The notes under the pieces: model-generated
The model's input: the letters and a program-made list of their open reading frames with translations, nothing else
Told to the model about the DNA's origin: nothing
The model's database searches: none
Made by a program: the position numbers and the translations under genes
Part shown: positions 1-8,552 of the stretch, in pieces
Layout: each line of letters starts with the position of its first letter
How positions within the stretch are numbered: the stretch's first letter is position 1
From: Sphingomonas sp. BT-65
GTDB taxonomy: Bacteria; Pseudomonadota; Alphaproteobacteria; Sphingomonadales; Sphingomonadaceae
Assembly: GCF_026107375.2 (NCBI RefSeq)
Contig: NZ_JAPCIA010000001.1
Location: forward strand, 2,542,001 to 2,606,000
Reading direction: 5' to 3'
Length of the DNA: 64,000 nt

Positions 1-1
1 G

Positions 2-2827
2 GCCGCTGCGCAGCAGGCGCCGGCATCGGCACAGGAAGGGACACCTCCCGCTCCGGACGCCAGCGGCGACGTGGGGGAGGAGATCGAAGGCGAGGAGGTC
101 GTCGTCACCGGCCAGCTGCGCGGCGCGGTGCCGGGCGACGTCAAGCCGGAGGTTATCCTCAATCCGGCCGACATCCGTGCCTATGGTGCGTCGAACGTCG
201 GCGAGCTGATCGAGCAGCTCGCGCCGCAGCTCGGCAGCGGCGCCGGGCGCGGCGGCGAGCAGCCAGTGATCCTGCTGAGCGGGCGGCGGTCGAGCCTCAA
301 CGAAGTGCGCCAGCTCCCGCCCGAGGCGATCGAGCGCATGGACATCCTGCCCGAGGAAGCCGCGCTCCGCTATGGCTATGGCGCCACGCAGAAAGTGATC
401 AACTTCGTGCTGCGGCGGCGTTTCCAGGCGATCACGGCCGAAATCCAGGGTGAGACGCCGACCGCCGGAGGCAATTCCGGCGTCGATGCCGAGATGAGCA
501 TCCTCAAGCTCAATCGCGATGGCCGGGTGCAGATCAACGTCGAATATGACCAGAATTCGGGGATATTGGAGAGCGAACGCGGCGTCTCGCGTTCGTCGAC
601 CTCGCTGTTCGACACACGGGGCAACATCACCGGCTTCAACGGCGGCGAGATCGATCCGGCGCTGAGCGCGGCCGCGGGAACGCTGGTGACGGTCGCGGGC
701 GTGCCCGATGGCGCCGCAGGCGGTCCACAAAGCCTTGGCGCATTCGCCGCCAATGCCAACCGCGCCAATGTGAACGGCCCCTCCGCCTACCGAACCCTGG
801 TGAGCCCGCAGCGCGAGCTCGTCATCGGCGGTCTCGTCAGCCGGACGCTGTCGCCCACGGTCCGTGCGACGGCGAACGTGCGCCTGGAAGCGCGGCAGAG
901 CGAATCGCTGCTCGGCCTGCCGACCGCGACGCTGGAGCTCCCTACGGGCAATCCCTTCTCGCCCTTCACCACCGATGTGCAGCTGCTGCGCTATCTCGAC
1001 AATCTGGGGCCGCTGACGCGATCGGACGACCGCAAGAACTTGCAGGGCCAGTTCAGCATCAATGGCGATGGCTCGCCCTGGTCGAGCAAATGGAACTGGT
1101 CGGTCACCGGCGACTACAACCGCAACTGGTCGGAAACGCACACCACGCGGGGCGTGGACGTGCGCGGCGCGCAGGCGCTGCTCGACGCAGGCGATCCCGC
1201 GTTCAACCCGTTTGCGCCGCTTCCGCTGAGCGCGCTCGCGATCCGGCCATCGGACATCAGCCGCTCGGAATCGAGCCGGGCGCAAGTCGACATGCTTACC
1301 AACGGAGCGCTGTTCCGGATGCCGGCGGGCGAGGTCAATACCAGCCTCCGCGTCGCGGGAAGCATGAGCGACCTGTCCAGCAGCTCGCTTCGTTCAGGCG
1401 TGTTCCGCGCGGGGGATATCTCGCGCGATATTGCGACCGCGCGGGGCAACATCAGCGTGCCGATCGCCAACCGGAATGCGGGCGTGTTGAGCGCGCTCGG
1501 CAATCTTTCGGTGACCGCGAATTTCGAGGTTAACCACCTCTCCGATTTCGGCAGGCTGACCGCTTCGGGCTATGGCGTGAACTGGAATCCGATCAACGAG
1601 ATCCGGCTGATCGCCAACTGGACCTTCGACCGCTCCGCGCCAGAGCCCGGACAGCTCGGCGATCCGGTGATCACGACGCCGAACGTGCGGACGTTCGATT
1701 ACGTGCGCGGCGAAACCGTCGACATCACCCGTATCACCGGCGGCAATCCGCTGCTGCGCGCCGACCGCAGCAGGGTCATGCGGCTTGGCGCCCAGATTCG
1801 TCCGTTGTCGGATGTCGATCTCAGCATCGATGCCAGCTACACGCGGCGACGTTTCCGTGACGAGACCCAGAACTTCCCGGGTGCCACTGCGGAGACCGAG
1901 GCGGCGTTCCCCGAGCGGTTCGTCCGTGACGGTTCCGGCCGATTGCTCAGCATCGATGCACGGCCGGTCAACTACAGCAGTTCGCAACGGTCCCAGTTCA
2001 GCTGGGGGATCAATTTCGGCGTGTCGCTGCCCTCGCCGGCCCAGAAGCGCCGACAGGCGGAGTTCGCCGCGTTCCGCGAGGCAATGGCGGAGTCACGGCG
2101 CACTGGTGAGCCGCTGCCGCCCGAAATGGTGGCGCGCGCTGACGAGTTCCGCCGTATGGGGCAGCAAAGTGTGTTCGGCGGCAACCAACGCGGGCGCCAG
2201 GCCGAAGGGCAACGCCAGGATCAAGGCCAACGCGCAGGCGAAGGGCAAGGTGAAAGCCGTGGCCCGGGGCCGGGCGCGGGCCGCGGCGGCGGTCGCTTCG
2301 GCGGGCCCGGCGGTGGTGGTGGTCGCTTCGGCGGCGGTGGGGGCGGTGGTGGCGGCAACCGGTTGAATCTCAGCGTCAGGCACACCTGGCTGATCGAGGA
2401 CAAGGCAGTGATCCGGCCCGGACTGCCCGCGATCGACCGGCTGAACGGTGAGACGACACGGCCGGCGCATCTGGTGGAAGCGCGGTCCAATCTGCGCTTC
2501 GACTGGCTTCGCGCCTCGATGATCGGGAACTGGCGCAGCGCCTCGCAGCGCACCATCGGGCCGCTCGGCAGCACGTCGCGGTTGGATTATGCCAGCTTGG
2601 CGACGCTCAATCTCGAGGTCGGGATCCGGCCTGCCGACTATCGCGATCTCGGCCGCAAGCACCTCTGGCTGCGCAACACCCAGGTCGAGCTCGGCGTGGT
2701 CAACCTGTTCGACGCGCGTCAGCGGGTGACCGACGAGAACGGCGTGACCCCGGCCGCGTTCGCGCCGAACATCCTCGATCCGACCGGCCGGGTAGTCCGG
2801 CTGTCAATCCGCAAGCAGCTGTTCTGA
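2..2827 (+). CDS. TonB-dependent receptor, 5' end cut by window
   Basis: The frame is open from the first bases of the window, so the start codon and signal peptide lie upstream and the gene is 5'-partial. The visible N-terminus is a low-complexity Ala/Pro/Gln stretch followed by EGEEVVVTG, the usual start of a TonB-dependent receptor plug. The plug (GASNVGELIEQLAPQ, then VINFVLRRRF) is followed by a long beta-barrel region with alternating aromatic strands, ending in RKQLF with the terminal Phe expected for BAM-assembled outer-membrane barrels. The substrate cannot be told. Near the C-terminal third is an Arg/Gln/Gly-rich insertion (about 2190-2360) ending in long Gly runs, unusual inside a barrel. 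It converges on motB, with stops 3 bases apart. Confidence 0.88.
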   Translation, partial: AAAQQAPASAQEGTPPAPDASGDVGEEIEGEEVVVTGQLRGAVPGDVKPEVILNPADIRAYGASNVGELIEQLAPQLGSGAGRGGEQPVILLSGRRSSLNEVRQLPPEAIERMDILPEEAALRYGYGATQKVINFVLRRRFQAITAEIQGETPTAGGNSGVDAEMSILKLNRDGRVQINVEYDQNSGILESERGVSRSSTSLFDTRGNITGFNGGEIDPALSAAAGTLVTVAGVPDGAAGGPQSLGAFAANANRANVNGPSAYRTLVSPQRELVIGGLVSRTLSPTVRATANVRLEARQSESLLGLPTATLELPTGNPFSPFTTDVQLLRYLDNLGPLTRSDDRKNLQGQFSINGDGSPWSSKWNWSVTGDYNRNWSETHTTRGVDVRGAQALLDAGDPAFNPFAPLPLSALAIRPSDISRSESSRAQVDMLTNGALFRMPAGEVNTSLRVAGSMSDLSSSSLRSGVFRAGDISRDIATARGNISVPIANRNAGVLSALGNLSVTANFEVNHLSDFGRLTASGYGVNWNPINEIRLIANWTFDRSAPEPGQLGDPVITTPNVRTFDYVRGETVDITRITGGNPLLRADRSRVMRLGAQIRPLSDVDLSIDASYTRRRFRDETQNFPGATAETEAAFPERFVRDGSGRLLSIDARPVNYSSSQRSQFSWGINFGVSLPSPAQKRRQAEFAAFREAMAESRRTGEPLPPEMVARADEFRRMGQQSVFGGNQRGRQAEGQRQDQGQRAGEGQGESRGPGPGAGRGGGRFGGPGGGGGRFGGGGGGGGGNRLNLSVRHTWLIEDKAVIRPGLPAIDRLNGETTRPAHLVEARSNLRFDWLRASMIGNWRSASQRTIGPLGSTSRLDYASLATLNLEVGIRPADYRDLGRKHLWLRNTQVELGVVNLFDARQRVTDENGVTPAAFAPNILDPTGRVVRLSIRKQLF

Positions 2828-2830
2828 CCG

Positions 2831-3736
2831 TTACCGGTCCAGCTTGCTCTTGCGATAGAGCAACGTGATCGCCACGCGCCGGTTGCGCGGATCGGCGGGG
2901 TCGGTCTTGATCAGCGGCTCGCGATCGGCGACGCCCTCGATCCGCTCGAAGCGGGGCTCGGCGACGCCGCCCGCGGCGAGGCGGCGGCGGGTCTCTTCCG
3001 AACGCGCGCTGGAGAGCATCCAGTTGTTCATGTTCTGCGGGTCGCCATAGCCGAGGCTGTCGGTATGGCCGCGGATCATGATCGGGTTCTCCGATTGCGC
3101 GACCGATTCCGCCACCATCGCGACGAGCTTCGCCGCCTCGGGCACGAAGCTGGTCGTGCCGAGCGCGAACATCGAATAATCGGCATTGTCCATGAGATCG
3201 ATGCGCATGCCGTCGCGCGTCGGCACGAAGCGGACATGCTTGCCGAGCTTGGCGAGACCGGGCGTGGTCTTGATGCGCCGCTCGATCTCCGCCTTCATCT
3301 TGGCGAAGCCCTTGCGGTCGGCGGCGTCCATCGCCTCCTTGTCCTTGAGGCTGCCCTTCTCGCCGGTGCCGACGCGATCGCCGCCCGCCGCGCCGGCGGG
3401 GATCGTCATCGATCGCGTGCCGGTCTGCTTGGCCATGGTCGGGTAATTGTCCTTGCCCTGCAGCGCGTCGCCGCCGAGCAGGCCGTTGGAGCCGGCGCTG
3501 TTCTGCTTGAACTCGATCAGCGTGGGCGCGAAATAGTCGGCGAGCGCCTTGCGCTGCTTCTCGTTGGTCGCGCCGAGCAGCCACATCAGCAGGAAGAACG
3601 CCATCATCGCGGTGACGAAGTCGGCATAGGCGACCTTCCACGCGCCGCCGTGATGGCCGCCGCCACCCTCGACATAGATCTTCTTGACGATGATCTTGGG
3701 CGGCAGCTTCGCCGCATGTGGCGCCCTGGCCGTCAT
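2831..3736 (-). CDS. motB: flagellar motor stator protein MotB
   Basis: This 301-residue protein has a short cytoplasmic N-terminus, a single membrane segment (about residues 33-54) containing the Tyr-Ala-Asp motif with Asp39 as the predicted proton-carrying residue, and a C-terminal OmpA-like peptidoglycan-binding domain with GHTDSLGYGDPQN and the downstream LSSARSEETRRRL. With MotA it forms the torque-generating stator, anchored to peptidoglycan. It lies 2 bases downstream of motA in the same direction, so the two are one unit. The C-terminal motif is intact, in contrast to the second MotB-like protein at 14529. Confidence 0.95.
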   Translation of the reverse strand: MTARAPHAAKLPPKIIVKKIYVEGGGGHHGGAWKVAYADFVTAMMAFFLLMWLLGATNEKQRKALADYFAPTLIEFKQNSAGSNGLLGGDALQGKDNYPTMAKQTGTRSMTIPAGAAGGDRVGTGEKGSLKDKEAMDAADRKGFAKMKAEIERRIKTTPGLAKLGKHVRFVPTRDGMRIDLMDNADYSMFALGTTSFVPEAAKLVAMVAESVAQSENPIMIRGHTDSLGYGDPQNMNNWMLSSARSEETRRRLAAGGVAEPRFERIEGVADREPLIKTDPADPRNRRVAITLLYRKSKLDR

Positions 3737-3738
3737 GC

Positions 3739-4602
3739 TTACCTACCGCGCAGGCCGTCGAACACTTCGGCGAAGCCCGGCTGGTTGTGGTGTGCGATGC
3801 CCGAGCGCGCGGCCTCGATCACCAACGGCTGCGGATGGCCGTGGAGCGAGGCGATGATGATCTGCTTGACCGTGTGGTAGATCGCGGCGTCGGCGTCGAT
3901 GATCTGCTTGAGACGCCCCGCCAGCGGACCGACCAGACCATAGGCGAGCAGCACGCCGAGGAAGGTGCCGACCAGCGCCGAGCCGATCATCGCGCCGAGG
4001 ATCGCCGGCGGCTTGTCGATCGAGCCCATCGTCTTCACCACGCCGAGCACCGCGGCGACGATGCCGAGCGCCGGCAGCGCGTCGGCGAGGCCCTGGAGCG
4101 CGTGCTGGGGCTCCTCGACCTCGTGGTGATGGGTCTTGATCGCATTGTCCATCACCTCCTCGACCGCGTGCACGTCGAGCGTGCCCGACGAGACGACGAC
4201 GAGGCGCAGCGTGTCGGAGATCAGGTTGACCAAAGTCTTGTCGGCGAGCAGGCGGGGATACTCGGCGAAGATGGCGGAGGATTTGGGATCCTCGACATGC
4301 GGTTCGAGCGCGATCGGGCCGTCGACGCGCAGCATCTTCATCAGCTTGCTGACAAGGAAGATGACGTCGAGATAATCCTGCTTCTTGTATTTGGGGCCCT
4401 TGAGCACCTTCATGAAACCGCCGCCGAGCGCTTTCAGCTCGCGGCCGCTATTGCCGATGATCAGCGCGCCGAGGGCAGCACCGCCGATGATCAGCATCTC
4501 GTGTGGAAGTGCGTGAAGCACGGGCTCGAGCGCGCCGCCGGTGATGGCGAAGCCGCCGAACACCATGGCGATGAGGACGACGAAACCGATTGCTGGAAAC
4601 AT
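3739..4602 (-). CDS. motA: flagellar motor stator protein MotA
   Basis: The 287-residue protein matches MotA: N-terminal hydrophobic segments (MFPAIGFVVLIAMVFGGFAI), a large cytoplasmic loop with many charged residues, then two more membrane segments, LPALGIVAAVLGVVKTMG and IGSALVGTFLGVLLAYGLVG, carrying the conserved prolines. MotA is the ion-channel subunit that couples proton flow to rotation at FliG. It is the first gene of a motA-motB pair. The 282-base upstream gap carries a LexA-type box and a short dispersed repeat but no site that I would call a sigma-54 or sigma-28 promoter. Confidence 0.95.
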   Translation of the reverse strand: MFPAIGFVVLIAMVFGGFAITGGALEPVLHALPHEMLIIGGAALGALIIGNSGRELKALGGGFMKVLKGPKYKKQDYLDVIFLVSKLMKMLRVDGPIALEPHVEDPKSSAIFAEYPRLLADKTLVNLISDTLRLVVVSSGTLDVHAVEEVMDNAIKTHHHEVEEPQHALQGLADALPALGIVAAVLGVVKTMGSIDKPPAILGAMIGSALVGTFLGVLLAYGLVGPLAGRLKQIIDADAAIYHTVKQIIIASLHGHPQPLVIEAARSGIAHHNQPGFAEVFDGLRGR

Positions 4603-4827
4603 GACTTCGCTCGCTACCCCCCGGCGCTGCTTGGTTACTTCTAGAAACGGCAGCGCGGGCCGGAACTTGAGCGGAAAAGCGCTAGAATATGGTTAACAGG
4701 ACGCTGATCGGCTGCCGACGCGATGTGCCGGAAGCTGTCAAAGCTCACACTACGTCCCCCCCGACTTGCCCTCCACCCGACGTGATCGCACCGAGGAAGC
4801 GCGAAAAGGGAGACGAGAAGCATCGTG

Positions 4828-4842
4828 GAACAAAAACAGAAC
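4828..4842. promoter_or_regulatory. LexA-type box (GAAC-N7-GAAC)
   Basis: The sequence GAACAAAAACAGAAC is a perfect direct repeat with 7-base spacing. Its complement, GTTC-N7-GTTC, is the known LexA-binding consensus of Alphaproteobacteria. It lies in the motA-flgL intergenic region, 226 bases upstream of the motA start. On the minus strand a TTGCAA at 4857-4852 lies just upstream and could be part of a promoter. Binding is inferred from the consensus only. Confidence 0.5.
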
Positions 4843-4860
4843 AAATCCAACATTGCAAGC
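4843..4860. repeat. dispersed 18-base repeat, copy 1
   Basis: AAATCCAACATTGCAAGC occurs here and again, identically, at 46425-46442, both times in intergenic DNA. The bases to the left are also alike, starting GGAA in both copies, but the second copy is shorter and lacks the LexA-type box. It may be a shared promoter module or a mobile intergenic repeat. Confidence 0.55.
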
Positions 4861-4884
4861 TGAAGTTGCGGAGGGCGTTCCGGC

Positions 4885-5793
4885 TCAGCGCAGGTAATCG
4901 AACAGCGACATACCCGTGAGCTTGGTGAAGCTCGCCTGGGTCGCCTGCAGGATCGTCAGCGTCTTCTGCAGCTCGGCGATCGCGGTCGAGGTGTCGATCT
5001 CCTCGAGGCCACTGCGCGTCGCCTCGCGCGCGGTGTCGACATCGACGAGACGCTCCGCCTCGAGATCCATGCGGAAGGCACGCGCGCCGACCGAAGCGCG
5101 GGTGGTGCCGAGCTGGTCGAGCGCGGCGTCGAGATCGGTCATCGCGGTCTCGACCCCGCCGGGCTCCGCGCTGGGCTGGAGCGCGGCGGCGAAGGCGTTG
5201 AGGATCGCGAACATGTCCGTAGCGCCGTTCGCGCCTGGAATGTCACCAAAGGCGCGGGCGCCGGTCTCGGTCGCGGCGATCTCGACGCCGTCGCCGACGG
5301 GTATCGGTGCGGCCTCGCCCGAGCCGACATAGGCGATCGAGCCGCCGGGCTGGCGGGCATAGGCAGCATCGCCGGCCGCGCCGCCGAACAGCGGCTGGCC
5401 GCGGCTGTCCTTGCCGTTCACCACGCCGAGCAGGTCGGTGATGATCGCCTCGACCTCTTTCAGGATCGCGGCGCGGCCCTCGGGCGTCACCGTCTCGCTG
5501 TTGGCCTGGATGGCGAAGGCCTTGGCGCGCTGGAGCTGGGTCTCGACGGTCTCGAGCGCGGCGTCGGTCGATGCGAGCAGCGATTGCGCCATCTTGACGT
5601 TCTCGCCGTACACACCGTCATCGGACGCGGCGCGCTTGAGGCCCGAAAGCTGCTGCCAGCCCGAGGCGCTGTCCGACGGCGCGAGGATCTTCTTGCCGGT
5701 CGCGATCTGGATCTGCAGCCGGTCAGCCTGACTGGTCAGGCTCCTCATCAGCAGCGAGGGCCGGTCATAGGTCTGGGTGGTCGTCACGCGCAT
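4885..5793 (-). CDS. flgL: hook-filament junction protein FlgL
   Basis: FlgL (HAP3) joins the hook-associated FlgK zone to the filament. The start at 5793 (MRVTTTQTYDRP) gives 302 residues, normal for the family, and sits 5 bases after the flgK stop. The conserved flagellin-like N-terminus has SQADRLQIQIATGKKILAPSD, and the C-terminal helix ends in TKLTGMSLFDYLR, as in other FlgL proteins. It is the last gene of the minus-strand flgB operon. No intrinsic terminator is evident after the stop. Confidence 0.94.
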   Translation of the reverse strand: MRVTTTQTYDRPSLLMRSLTSQADRLQIQIATGKKILAPSDSASGWQQLSGLKRAASDDGVYGENVKMAQSLLASTDAALETVETQLQRAKAFAIQANSETVTPEGRAAILKEVEAIITDLLGVVNGKDSRGQPLFGGAAGDAAYARQPGGSIAYVGSGEAAPIPVGDGVEIAATETGARAFGDIPGANGATDMFAILNAFAAALQPSAEPGGVETAMTDLDAALDQLGTTRASVGARAFRMDLEAERLVDVDTAREATRSGLEEIDTSTAIAELQKTLTILQATQASFTKLTGMSLFDYLR

Positions 5794-5798
5794 CGCGG

Positions 5799-7133
5799 TC
5801 ACCGGATGTTGAAGATGGCGTCGAGCGTCTCGCGCGCGACCTGGATGACGCGGCTCGACGCCTGATAGGCTTGCTGGAAGCGGATCAGGTCGACGGCTTC
5901 CTCGTCGACATTGACGCCAGCGAGCGAATCGCGCGCCGCGGCGGCGTTGCTGCGGATCGTCGACTGTACCTCGGCGATCGAGCGGCGGCCGGCGAGTGCG
6001 CTGGCATTGTCGGTGGTGAGCGTGGTGAGCTTGCCCTCGAACTTGCCGTCGGTGCGCAGCGCGGCGAGGTTGGCGAGATTGCCGTTGCTGCGCTCGCCCC
6101 CGCCCGGCGCCGCGGCGGCGATACCGCGCGGGTCGTCGAGCACGAGCTTGAAGTCGGATGCGCCGGTCGCGCTGAACATCGCCGCGCCGGCAGTGCCGTC
6201 GAGATCCTCGCCGCCCGCCTGCACGGCGTTGACGCCATTGGCGAGATCGACGGCGATGCGGTCGAGCGCGTCGCGCGCGTCGGCGATGCGCGCCGCGCCC
6301 TCGGCGATGCCGGCAAGCGCGCCGCCGCTCGGGCTCAGCGCATGGCTGCCGTCGATGCCGTAGACGGCGAAGGAGGTGGCGCCGCCGGGGCCGCGGGGAT
6401 AGGTCGCGACCGCGGCCTGATCGCCCTGGACGAGCAGCGGGCCGCCCGAGCCGGCCTTGACGGTGGCGCGGCCGGCAGCGTCGAAGCTGACGCCAACATC
6501 GGTGAGCGCGCTCATCGATTCGAGCAGCCGGTCGCGCTCGTCGAGCAAAGCCGCCTGCGAACTGGTGCCTTGCGCGACGCGGCCGAGCGAGGAATTGACC
6601 TTGGCGAGGCTCGCGGTGAGCGTGTTGAGCTGGCCGGCCATCGCATCGGCACCGGCGTCGAGATCGGCGAGCGCACCGTCGAGCGCCGCGCCGGTGCCGG
6701 CAAAGGCACTGGCGAGCCCGGCCGCCGCCTGGAGCGTGGTCGCGCGCGGGGCGCTGGCCGAGGGATCGGCGGCGAGCGCGGTTGCAGCATTGAAGAAGGC
6801 GGTGAGGCGCTCGTCGAGCTTGTTGCCGGTGAGCGCGCCCTCGATCCGGTCGAGCCACACCGCGCCGGCCTCGCTGCGCGCGAGGTCGGAGCCCGCGGCG
6901 CGGACCTCGGCGTTGCGGGTGTCGCTGGCGGCGCGGGTGATGCCGGTGACGGTGACGCCGAGGCCGTTGAGCACGCGGTTCGACCCGTCGCTCGGCGCGG
7001 CGACCTCACGCAGCGTGGCGACGCGGCGCGAATAGCCAGCGGTGCCGGCGTTGGCGATATTCTCCGACGTCGTGGTCAGCGCGCTCTGATAGGCGCGGAC
7101 GCCGCTGGCGCCGATCGAGAGCATGTCGGTCAT
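5799..7133 (-). CDS. flgK: flagellar hook-associated protein FlgK
   Basis: FlgK (HAP1) is the first junction protein at the hook tip. The 444-residue product starts MLSIGASGVRAYQSAL and has the rod/hook family N-terminal motif TTSENIANAGTAGYSRRV. It ends with the conserved coiled C-terminal helix VDLIRFQQAYQASSRVIQVARETLDAIFNIR. It is shorter than the roughly 550-residue enterobacterial FlgK but in the alphaproteobacterial range. The start overlaps the rod-binding gene's stop by 4 bases. Confidence 0.94.
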   Translation of the reverse strand: MTDMLSIGASGVRAYQSALTTTSENIANAGTAGYSRRVATLREVAAPSDGSNRVLNGLGVTVTGITRAASDTRNAEVRAAGSDLARSEAGAVWLDRIEGALTGNKLDERLTAFFNAATALAADPSASAPRATTLQAAAGLASAFAGTGAALDGALADLDAGADAMAGQLNTLTASLAKVNSSLGRVAQGTSSQAALLDERDRLLESMSALTDVGVSFDAAGRATVKAGSGGPLLVQGDQAAVATYPRGPGGATSFAVYGIDGSHALSPSGGALAGIAEGAARIADARDALDRIAVDLANGVNAVQAGGEDLDGTAGAAMFSATGASDFKLVLDDPRGIAAAAPGGGERSNGNLANLAALRTDGKFEGKLTTLTTDNASALAGRRSIAEVQSTIRSNAAAARDSLAGVNVDEEAVDLIRFQQAYQASSRVIQVARETLDAIFNIR

Positions 7134-7450
7134 TCGGGCTTACCTTCCGGGGCCAGGTCGCCGGCCTTGGCGAGGAACGCGGTCATCGCCTTGCCGATGC
7201 CGATCGGCGTGTGCGCGGCCATGTTCTCGGCGAGCTTCTGGTCCTGCATGTCGCGGAACTGGTCGAGCGCCTGGCTTTCGAACAGGCTGTCGGCCAGCTT
7301 CGCCTTGCGCATCGAGGACAGCATCATCCTGGTGAAGATCGCCTCGAACTGCTCGCCCGCCTTGTCCAGATTGTCGCGCGTGCCGAGGCGGGCGGTGTCG
7401 GTCGAGACACTGCCGGAGAGCTTCGAAACGGGCGCGGGAATCTGGGTCAC
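7130..7450 (-). CDS. flgJ: rod-binding protein, FlgJ N-terminal domain only
   Basis: The 106-residue protein corresponds to the N-terminal rod-binding domain of FlgJ: AGEQFEAIFTRMMLSSMRKA followed by a Phe-rich amphipathic stretch and QKLAENMAAH. It helps cap and assemble the rod in the periplasm. The C-terminal muramidase domain of enterobacterial FlgJ is missing. The lytic transglycosylase at 16328 probably supplies that activity. It overlaps flgK by 4 bases and flgI by 4 bases, so translation is likely coupled. Confidence 0.88.
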   Translation of the reverse strand: MTQIPAPVSKLSGSVSTDTARLGTRDNLDKAGEQFEAIFTRMMLSSMRKAKLADSLFESQALDQFRDMQDQKLAENMAAHTPIGIGKAMTAFLAKAGDLAPEGKPE

Positions 7451-8550
7451 AGGACGATCAGCTCCGCCTTGAGCGCGCCGGCCTGCTTGAGCGCCTCGAG
7501 GATCGCGACGAGGTCGGCCGGCGACGCGCCGATCGCGTTCACCGCCTTGACCACATCGGCAAGCTTGGGACCAGGCTCCAGCAGGAACATCGGACGCTTC
7601 TCCTCCTCGACGCCGACCGCGCTGCGCTGTTCGACCGTGGTTTCCCCCTGGCTGAACGGCGCCGGCTGGCTGACGCGCTGGGATTCATCAATACGAACGG
7701 TGAGTTTACCATGCGTTACCGCGGCCGGGCTGACGCGGACGGCCGAGTTGATCACCACCGTGCCGGTGCGCGCGTTGACGATGACCTTGGCCGGCGCCTC
7801 GGCGGCGTCGACCGGGAGATTCTCGATCTCGCTCATGATCCGCGCCCGGGCGTCAGCGCCCGGCTGCGCCGTCACCGCGACCGACACGCCGTCGATCGCG
7901 CGCGCGGTGCCGAAGCCGAAGCGGCCGTTGATCGCATCCGCCACGCGCTGCGCGGTGGTGAAGTCCGAGCGGGCGAGGTTGTAGGTGAGATAGGGCGTGT
8001 CGGCGAAGCCGGTCTCGACCGCGCGCTCGACCGTCGCCCCTTCCGGGATGCGGCCCGAGGACGGGATGTTGACGACGATCTTCGAGCCGTCGGCCCCCTC
8101 AGCCCCCAGCCCGCCGACGGCGAGGTTGCCCTGCGCCATCGCATAGATCTGGCCGTCGGCACCGAGCAGCGGTGTCATCACCAGCGTGCCGCCGCGCAGC
8201 GACTTGGCCTTGCCCATCGACGAGACGGTGATGTCGAGCTTCTGCCCGGGCTTGGCGAAGGGCGGCAGCTCGGCGGTGATCATCACCACCGCGGCGTTCT
8301 TGAGCGCCGGGTTGACCCCGGGCGGCAGCGCCAGGCCGAAGCGGGCGGTGACGCCCTTCATGGACTGGACGGTATATTCGAGATTGTCGTCGCCCGTGCC
8401 CGGCAGTCCGACGACGATGCCGTAGCCGGTGAGCTGGTTCGAGCGGATGCCCTGGAACGCGCCCAGGTCCTTGATCCGCTCGGCCGCAACGGGCTGGGCG
8501 AACAGGATGGCGGCGAGCAGGGCAGCGAGGAAGCGGATCATGTCTCTCAT
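7447..8550 (-). CDS. flgI: flagellar P-ring protein FlgI
   Basis: FlgI forms the periplasmic P ring around the rod. I chose the start at 8550 (MRDMIRFLAALLAAILF), 2 bases after the flgH stop, because it gives a clean Sec signal peptide cleaved after PVAA. A longer in-frame start would lie inside flgH. The mature part starts ERIKDLGAFQGIRSNQLTGYG and GIVVGLPGTGDD, both highly conserved in FlgI. The product is 367 residues, the normal size. Its chaperone FlgA is encoded on the opposite strand at 15058. Confidence 0.95.
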   Translation of the reverse strand: MRDMIRFLAALLAAILFAQPVAAERIKDLGAFQGIRSNQLTGYGIVVGLPGTGDDNLEYTVQSMKGVTARFGLALPPGVNPALKNAAVVMITAELPPFAKPGQKLDITVSSMGKAKSLRGGTLVMTPLLGADGQIYAMAQGNLAVGGLGAEGADGSKIVVNIPSSGRIPEGATVERAVETGFADTPYLTYNLARSDFTTAQRVADAINGRFGFGTARAIDGVSVAVTAQPGADARARIMSEIENLPVDAAEAPAKVIVNARTGTVVINSAVRVSPAAVTHGKLTVRIDESQRVSQPAPFSQGETTVEQRSAVGVEEEKRPMFLLEPGPKLADVVKAVNAIGASPADLVAILEALKQAGALKAELIVL

Positions 8551-8552
8551 CC

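Noticed and set aside
2820-2840. Terminator between the receptor gene and motB
   Set aside because: The GACCG/CGGTC stem is only 5 bp, overlaps both coding ends, and has no T-run.
4641-4853. A 70-codon minus-strand frame starting near the LexA-type box
   Set aside because: There is no ribosome site, the composition is not like a gene, and the frame starts within the repeat. An RNA or smaller peptide is not excluded, but I cannot support it as a CDS.
7551-7600. Possible frameshift in flgI or flgJ because several frames are open
   Set aside because: Each protein is full length with conserved ends and normal 4-base overlaps, so no frameshift is needed.
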